Shown here: positions 59,635 through 64,000 of the stretch, piece after piece
How positions within the stretch are numbered: position 1 is the first letter of the stretch
How the letters are laid out: every line of letters starts with the position of its first letter
NCBI RefSeq assembly: GCF_902459535.1
Contig: NZ_LR699553.1
Span: 2,418,001 to 2,482,000 of the forward strand
Direction: 5' to 3'
DNA: 64,000 nt
Source: Paraburkholderia dioscoreae
GTDB lineage: Bacteria; Pseudomonadota; Gammaproteobacteria; Burkholderiales; Burkholderiaceae
Program-made: the position numbers and the translations under genes
Notes under the pieces: generated by a model
The model's input: the letters and a program-made list of their open reading frames with translations, nothing else
Databases searched by the model: none
What the model was told of the DNA's origin: nothing

Positions 59635-60624
59635 ATGGCAAGCATCGACTCCACCAAGCCCGCCTCGACCATCCCGCTGCCGCCGCGTTCGCTCGCCGCG
59701 CGCCTCGGCATCACCAGCGTGCCGCGCGACGAATTGCGGCAGCGTTATACGCAAAGCGGCTCCAGGTTCGTGAAGATCATGGGCGCCGACGTGCACTATG
59801 TCGACGAAGGCAGCGGCGACATCATCGTGATGATGCACGGCTTCGCCTCTTCGCTGCATACGTGGAATCGTGTCGCCGATGAACTCAAGCGCGAGCACCG
59901 CGTGATCCGCCTCGATCTGCCGCCGTTCGGCGTGACAGGACCGCTACGCTCCAGCAGCGGCGCAATCGAAACAATGGATCTGCCGACCTATCGGCGTTTC
60001 ATCGACACGTTCATGCAGGCGCTCGGCATCTCGCGCGCAACCTTGATCGGCAACTCGCTCGGCGGGCTGATTTCGTGGGACTACGCGGCGCGCCATCGCG
60101 ACGCCGTTGAGCGGCTCGTGCTAATCGACTCGGCCGGCTTTCCGATAAAGCTGCCGATTTACATCGGTCTGTTCAATAGTGCGCTGGTGCGGGTGAGTTC
60201 GCCCTGGTGGCTGCCTGAGGCCATCATCAAAAGCGCGGTGCGCAACGTCTATGGCGATCCGCGCAAGATCGACCCGGTGACGCTGCGTCGCTACGTCGAG
60301 TTCTTTCACGGCGAAGGCACACGCGCCGCGATCGGCAAGATGGTGCCCACGCTCGATTTCAGGCAAGTCGAGACGAGCGTGCTGAAAACACTCGATGTGC
60401 CGGCGCTGGTGCTATGGGGTGCGAAGGATCGTTGGATTCCGACGGCGCACGCCGCCGAATTCGCCAGCCGCATTCCGGGCGCGAAATCGGTCATGTATGC
60501 CGGGCTAGGCCACATTCCAATGGAAGAAGCGCCCGAGCGCGTAATGACGGATCTGCGCGCGTTTCTCGGTACGCATGGCGCGCATATTGCGGCTGGCGAA
60601 GACGCGTCGCGCGCGCCGGCCTGA
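59635..60624 (+). CDS. Alpha/beta hydrolase partner of the monooxygenase
   Basis: A 329-aa alpha/beta hydrolase: oxyanion-hole motif VMMHGFASSLHTW, nucleophile elbow LIGNSLGGLISWD (S141), acid in LVLWGAKDRWIP and catalytic His in YAGLGHIPMEEAP. The nucleophile is Ser, so an esterase or lactonase is more likely than an epoxide hydrolase. AAGGGAG lies 11 bases before the ATG at 59635. With the monooxygenase it would convert ketones to esters and then to an acid and an alcohol. Confidence 0.88.
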   Translation: MASIDSTKPASTIPLPPRSLAARLGITSVPRDELRQRYTQSGSRFVKIMGADVHYVDEGSGDIIVMMHGFASSLHTWNRVADELKREHRVIRLDLPPFGVTGPLRSSSGAIETMDLPTYRRFIDTFMQALGISRATLIGNSLGGLISWDYAARHRDAVERLVLIDSAGFPIKLPIYIGLFNSALVRVSSPWWLPEAIIKSAVRNVYGDPRKIDPVTLRRYVEFFHGEGTRAAIGKMVPTLDFRQVETSVLKTLDVPALVLWGAKDRWIPTAHAAEFASRIPGAKSVMYAGLGHIPMEEAPERVMTDLRAFLGTHGAHIAAGEDASRAPA

Positions 60625-60672
60625 GCTGACCGTTTTTTCCTGCTGTTTTTCCCGCTGTTCCATTCAATCGAT

Positions 60673-60701
60673 GATTTGCGCGCGAATCTCGCGCGCAAAT
60701 C
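60673..60701. terminator. 13-bp perfect hairpin terminator
   Basis: GATTTGCGCGCGA and its exact complement surround an ATC loop, 49 bases after the hydrolase stop and just past the end of the small minus-strand gene at 60735. Confidence 0.75.
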
Positions 60702-60734
60702 TCCACGCGTTTCCCTTTCGTCGCACGACGCTGC

Positions 60735-60851
60735 TCAGCCGCCGCCGAGCAGGCGCAACAGCCCCCAGAGAAATTTGCAGAGTATGACGATCAGCTCCCA
60801 CAGGTGGTAGAGCTGTTGCCAGCCCGCAACGCGCGCGAAGGAGTCGATCAT
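60735..60851 (-). CDS. Candidate 38-aa single-helix membrane protein
   Basis: On the minus strand an ATG at 60849-60851 opens 38 codons: MIDSFARVAGWQQLYHLWEL followed by IVILCKFLWGLLRLLGGG and TGA. Residues 15-35 form a hydrophobic or amphipathic helix. CCGGAAAAC just upstream is a weak ribosome site. It ends before a strong terminator hairpin, which supports a real transcript. It is not part of any neighbouring gene. Without homologues it remains a candidate. Confidence 0.5.
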   Translation of the reverse strand: MIDSFARVAGWQQLYHLWELIVILCKFLWGLLRLLGGG

Positions 60852-61043
60852 GTTTTCCGGCAAGAGAAGGTAAGGTCCGCGGTCAGGCTACGCATAAAGG
60901 TTTAACCGCACATAATAACCACTGCGGGATACCCCGTATCAAGTCATTTGAAAGTCTGCCGTAAATGCATTGAGGAGACGCTGCATCCGCGCTGGATGAC
61001 TGTGTCAATTGACTGCGCCAGGCGCGCCATTCAGGAGACGACC

Positions 61044-62447
61044 ATGACGCGTTTCAGCTTTCGCCGGACGACCCATTCACAAACGGTAGTCGGCGATATT
61101 GCCGCGCAAGCCGGCAAACTGGGTATCGAGATCTGCGACGTATCGGGCCACGTCGAGGAAGTGGCTGCGCGCGTGCAGCGCCAGGCGCACGTATGCCGGG
61201 CGCTGCGCGAATCGGCGGCGCAGACGCTCGCGGGCAATCATCGCATTGCCGCTGCCGCTCGCGAAATGAGCCACGTATCTGCCGAAGCCGCAACCGGCGT
61301 GCAGCAATCGCAGCAGACGCTCGAAGCGTCGCTGACCGATATCCACGGACTCGTGGAAGGCGTGACCGTTATCGAAAGCCAGATCGGCGCGCTGCGCAGC
61401 GCGCTCGCGCATGTGAGCCGCGTCTCCGAGGAGATCTCGCTGATCGCCCGGCAGACGCATCTGCTCGCGCTGAACGCCGCGATCGAAGCCGCGCGCGCCG
61501 GCGACTCCGGCAAGAGCTTCGCGGTAGTCGCGGCCGAGGTGAAGAATCTCTCGGCGAAGACCGCGCAGGCCACCGGACAGATCGAGACAACGCTCTCGCA
61601 ACTCACTCAGCAAACCGAACAGTTGATCAGCGAGGGTTCCGCCAACACCGCGCGAGCACACCGGGTGCGGGAAGGCACGCGCAAAATCGGCGACGTCGTA
61701 CAGGCAACCGGCGACGCGATCGCGCATCTGAACAATGAAGCGGGACAGATCGCCATGTTGACCGGCGAGATCGAAATACAGTGTGACGGACTCGAGGCAC
61801 AGGTGCTGGAAATGGCGAGCGGTGTCGAGAATTCGAGCGAAAACTTCGCGCACGCGAAGGACCGTCTGGGGAATCTGCTCGGTGTATCGGAAACGTTGAT
61901 CGAACTGACCGCCGCGACGGGTGTGGAAACGGCGGATACGCGTTTCATCGAGGCTGTGCAGAAGGCCGCGGCCGCGGTGAGCAAGGCATTCGAAACGGCC
62001 GTGGCGCGCGGTGAGGTGTCGATCGAGGATCTGTTCGATCAGCATTACGTGCCGGTGACCGGGAGCAATCCGCCGCAGTTCCTGACGCGGTTTACCGCGT
62101 TGACCGACCGGGTATTGCCGGCTATTCAGGAGCCTTTGCTCGATCTCGATCCACGTGTGGCGTTTTGCGCGGCGGTCGATTTGCGGGGCTATCTGCCGAC
62201 GCACAATCGCAAGTTTTCTTTGCCGCAACGTGATGACGTGGTCTGGAATATGGCGAATAGCCGTAACCGCCGGATGTTCGATGATCGGACCGGGATTGCG
62301 GCCGCCTCACATACGAAACCGTTCCTGTTGCAGACGTACCGGCGCGATATGGGGGGCGGGGAATTTGTGCTGATGAAAGATGCGTCCGCACCCATTTTTG
62401 TCGGCGGCCGGCATTGGGGCGGCGTTCGGATTGGGTATAAGGTTTGA
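61044..62447 (+). CDS. Soluble chemoreceptor with C-terminal sensory domain
   Basis: A 467-aa methyl-accepting protein without membrane helices. The signalling domain comes first (about 20-290), with the tip sequence RQTHLLALNAAIEAARAGDS and FAVVAAEVKNLSAKTAQATG. The C-terminal part (about 320-467) has VAFCAAVDLRGYLPTHNRKF, NRRMFDDRTGIAAASHTKPF and GEFVLMKDASAPIFVGGRHW, a pattern like Cache/PAS-type ligand domains. CAGGAGA precedes the ATG at 61044; an extension to 60948 is rejected. It probably senses an internal signal or pairs with a cytoplasmic cluster. The region 60852-61043 shows nothing else. Confidence 0.85.
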   Translation: MTRFSFRRTTHSQTVVGDIAAQAGKLGIEICDVSGHVEEVAARVQRQAHVCRALRESAAQTLAGNHRIAAAAREMSHVSAEAATGVQQSQQTLEASLTDIHGLVEGVTVIESQIGALRSALAHVSRVSEEISLIARQTHLLALNAAIEAARAGDSGKSFAVVAAEVKNLSAKTAQATGQIETTLSQLTQQTEQLISEGSANTARAHRVREGTRKIGDVVQATGDAIAHLNNEAGQIAMLTGEIEIQCDGLEAQVLEMASGVENSSENFAHAKDRLGNLLGVSETLIELTAATGVETADTRFIEAVQKAAAAVSKAFETAVARGEVSIEDLFDQHYVPVTGSNPPQFLTRFTALTDRVLPAIQEPLLDLDPRVAFCAAVDLRGYLPTHNRKFSLPQRDDVVWNMANSRNRRMFDDRTGIAAASHTKPFLLQTYRRDMGGGEFVLMKDASAPIFVGGRHWGGVRIGYKV

Positions 62448-62462
62448 GGTTTTTTGGGAGGC

Positions 62463-62491
62463 CGGTTGGGTACGTGGAACGCGCCCAACCG
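62463..62491. terminator. Hairpin between convergent genes
   Basis: CGGTTGGG (62463-62470) and CCCAACCG (62484-62491) pair over a 13-base loop between the chemoreceptor stop (62447) and the potI stop (62506). A TTTTTT precedes it at 62452-62457 but no U-tract follows on either strand. Confidence 0.5.
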
Positions 62492-62505
62492 CTTCCACCC
62501 GTCCC

Positions 62506-63324
62506 CTAAACCGCCATCACAGCCCGCTTTCTCTCCGCCCGCTGCATGAAGTAGTTGGCGACCACGACCCCAACCGTCACCACGGCAATAAACAGCGTGG
62601 CCAAAGCGTTCATCTCCGGATTCAGCCCCAAACGAACGCGCGAGAAAACGACCAGAGGCAGCGTCGTCGAACCGGGCCCGGACAAAAACGCCGACAGCAC
62701 CAGATCGTCGATCGACAAGGTAAACGACAACAACCAGCCCGAAACAAGCGCCTGCGAAATCAGCGGCAACGTGATGAAGAAAAACACCCGCAACGGCGTA
62801 GCCCCAAGATCCAGCGCGGCCTCTTCGAGCGAAGGATGCAGTTCCTTCACCCTCGACTGCACAATGATCGCCACATAAGAGATGCACAGCATCACATGCC
62901 CGATCCAGATCGTGAAAATGCCACGTCCGGCCGGCCATCCCAACCACTTGGCCATTTCGATGAATAGAAGCAGCAGCGAAATACCCTGAATCACCTCGGG
63001 AATCACCAACGGTGCGTTGATCATCCCCGTATACAGCGTGAAGCCGCGAAACCGTCCCATGCGCGCGAGCACGAACCCGGCCCACGTACCGATGATCACC
63101 GACGCAAACGCCGTCAACAACGCCACCCGCAACGACAACCACGCCGCCGCGATCAACTCGTCATCCTGCAACAGAGCCGCATACCAACGTGTCGAAAAAC
63201 GCGTCCACACCGTGACCAGTTGCGATTCGTTGAACGAATACACAATCAGACTCACGATCGGCACGTACAGAAACACAAACCCGATTCCCAGGGCAATGAA
63301 CTGCAAAATCCGGTTCGGCTTCAT
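62506..63324 (-). CDS. potI: Polyamine-type ABC transporter permease
   Basis: A 272-aa permease with six membrane helices (KPNRILQFIALGIGFVFLYV at the start). The binding-protein-dependent EAA motif is visible as LEEAALDLGATPLRVFFFIT, followed by LPLISQALVSGWLLSFTLSI. It is close in size to E. coli PotI (281 aa), part of the putrescine importer PotFGHI. Its ATG overlaps the potH stop by one base (TGATG), giving coupling and fixing the start. Substrate (putrescine or spermidine) is inferred from family. Confidence 0.88.
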   Translation of the reverse strand: MKPNRILQFIALGIGFVFLYVPIVSLIVYSFNESQLVTVWTRFSTRWYAALLQDDELIAAAWLSLRVALLTAFASVIIGTWAGFVLARMGRFRGFTLYTGMINAPLVIPEVIQGISLLLLFIEMAKWLGWPAGRGIFTIWIGHVMLCISYVAIIVQSRVKELHPSLEEAALDLGATPLRVFFFITLPLISQALVSGWLLSFTLSIDDLVLSAFLSGPGSTTLPLVVFSRVRLGLNPEMNALATLFIAVVTVGVVVANYFMQRAERKRAVMAV

Positions 63325-64000
63325 CAGCGCTTTTCCTCCATCGCCTTTGCCTGCGAGTACTGGAAAAGCGCCATCGGCACCAATAACAACAACACCATCG
63401 CGCACGTCACGGCGGACGCCATCGGCCAATCGGCATTGTCGAAAAACTCATTCCACATCACCCGGCCGATCATCAGCGTGTTCGCTCCGCCCAGCAATTC
63501 GGGAATCACGTACTCGCCCACCGCCGGAATGAACACCAGCAAACACCCGGCGATGATGCCGTTCTTCGAGAGCGGCAACGTGATCTGCCAGAACGCTTTC
63601 CAGGGTCGCGCACCGAGGTCGTAGGCAGCCTCCAGCAGCGTCATGTCCATTTTCACCAGATGCGCGTACAGCGGCATGACGAGAAACGGCAGATATGAAT
63701 AGACCATGCCGATGTAAACGGCGGTATTCGTGTGATACAGCTCGATCGGTGTGTGAATCAGCCCGATCGACATCAGGAAATTGTTCAGCAAGCCGTTGTT
63801 CTTCAGGATTCCGATCCACGCGTACACGCGAATCAGAAACGACGTCCAGAACGGCAGCATCACGGCCATCATCAGCAGGTTGCGGCTGGCCGGATTCGAA
63901 CGCGCAATGTAATACGCCATCGGGTAGCCGATCAGCAGGCACAACAGCGTCGAGATCGCGGCCACCACCACGGAATTCACGTAGGTCGCGAAATAGAGGC
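63324..64000 (-). CDS. potH: Polyamine-type ABC transporter permease, C-terminal part (runs off the window)
   Basis: About 225 residues without a start in the window; the frame enters at the edge as LYFATYVNSVVVAAISTLLC. Membrane helices and the EAA motif (LLEAAYDLGARPWKAFWQIT) are clear, with VGEYVIPELLGGANTLMIGR, a stretch well conserved in PotH/PotB. It precedes potI on the minus strand with a 1-base stop/start overlap. The ATPase and binding protein genes would lie beyond the window. Confidence 0.9.
   Translation of the reverse strand, partial: LYFATYVNSVVVAAISTLLCLLIGYPMAYYIARSNPASRNLLMMAVMLPFWTSFLIRVYAWIGILKNNGLLNNFLMSIGLIHTPIELYHTNTAVYIGMVYSYLPFLVMPLYAHLVKMDMTLLEAAYDLGARPWKAFWQITLPLSKNGIIAGCLLVFIPAVGEYVIPELLGGANTLMIGRVMWNEFFDNADWPMASAVTCAMVLLLLVPMALFQYSQAKAMEEKR

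Overview
The window looks like a chromosomal segment of a Burkholderiaceae bacterium, most likely a Paraburkholderia. The DNA is GC-rich with strongly GC-biased third codon positions. LysR, TetR and LacI regulators are numerous, and several proteins resemble Burkholderia-restricted families (a DUF3022-like protein, a PGDYG protein, a Spy-like LTXXQ protein). The genus is inferred from protein flavour; no rRNA or marker gene is present. I see no tRNA, rRNA or CRISPR array.

Layout. 1-4.4 kb: the start of prkA, a 2-keto-4-pentenoate hydratase-like gene and a transmembrane chemoreceptor. 4.8-10.1 kb: a ribose-type ABC operon (rbsB-rbsA-rbsC-rbsR, minus strand) with a promoter overlapped by a perfect LacI-family operator. 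10.4-17.8 kb: corA, a frameshifted lipoprotein pseudogene, an orphan cydX translationally coupled to a P-loop kinase, a saccharopine/lysine dehydrogenase-like gene with an Lrp regulator, a LysR regulator, a Spy-like chaperone and a PGDYG protein. 17.9-23 kb: kgtP, a 689-aa protein with features of a secreted effector or translocator, a DUF3022-like protein and a YhfC-type membrane protease. 23-28.6 kb: a complete 2-ketogluconate operon (kguE-kguK-kguT-kguD-ptxS) with a 24-bp palindromic operator in its promoter. 28.7-35 kb: a yeiE/yeiH divergent pair, a glutathione transferase, a ClC channel and a C45-like Ntn hydrolase. 35-44.4 kb: small proteins, a LysR regulator, and a TetR-controlled tripartite RND efflux operon.

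44.4-49.8 kb is the accessory island. It holds a 5'-truncated RHS gene with an in-frame amber codon, a directly abutting small gene (candidate immunity), a HigA antitoxin fossil, an IS3-family element, and an IS110-family element nested inside the IS3 transposase gene. The IS110 non-coding end can be read as a bridge RNA. All four expected guide segments (left and right target, left and right donor) are present in the right order, and they match the actual insertion site and element ends around a duplicated CA core. The target is the codons for the conserved catalytic GDCWDN region of the IS3 transposase, so this element appears programmed to insert into other transposons.

49.8-64 kb: an LpxL/HtrB-like acyltransferase, penicillin-binding protein 1A, a ribbon-helix-helix-like protein with a long disordered tail, a pspA-like gene with a TPR membrane protein, and a TetR regulator divergent from a Baeyer-Villiger-type monooxygenase plus alpha/beta hydrolase pair (ketone to ester to acid and alcohol). 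The window ends with a very small predicted membrane protein, a soluble chemoreceptor with a C-terminal sensor domain, and the permease genes potI and potH (partial) of a putrescine/spermidine-type ABC transporter.
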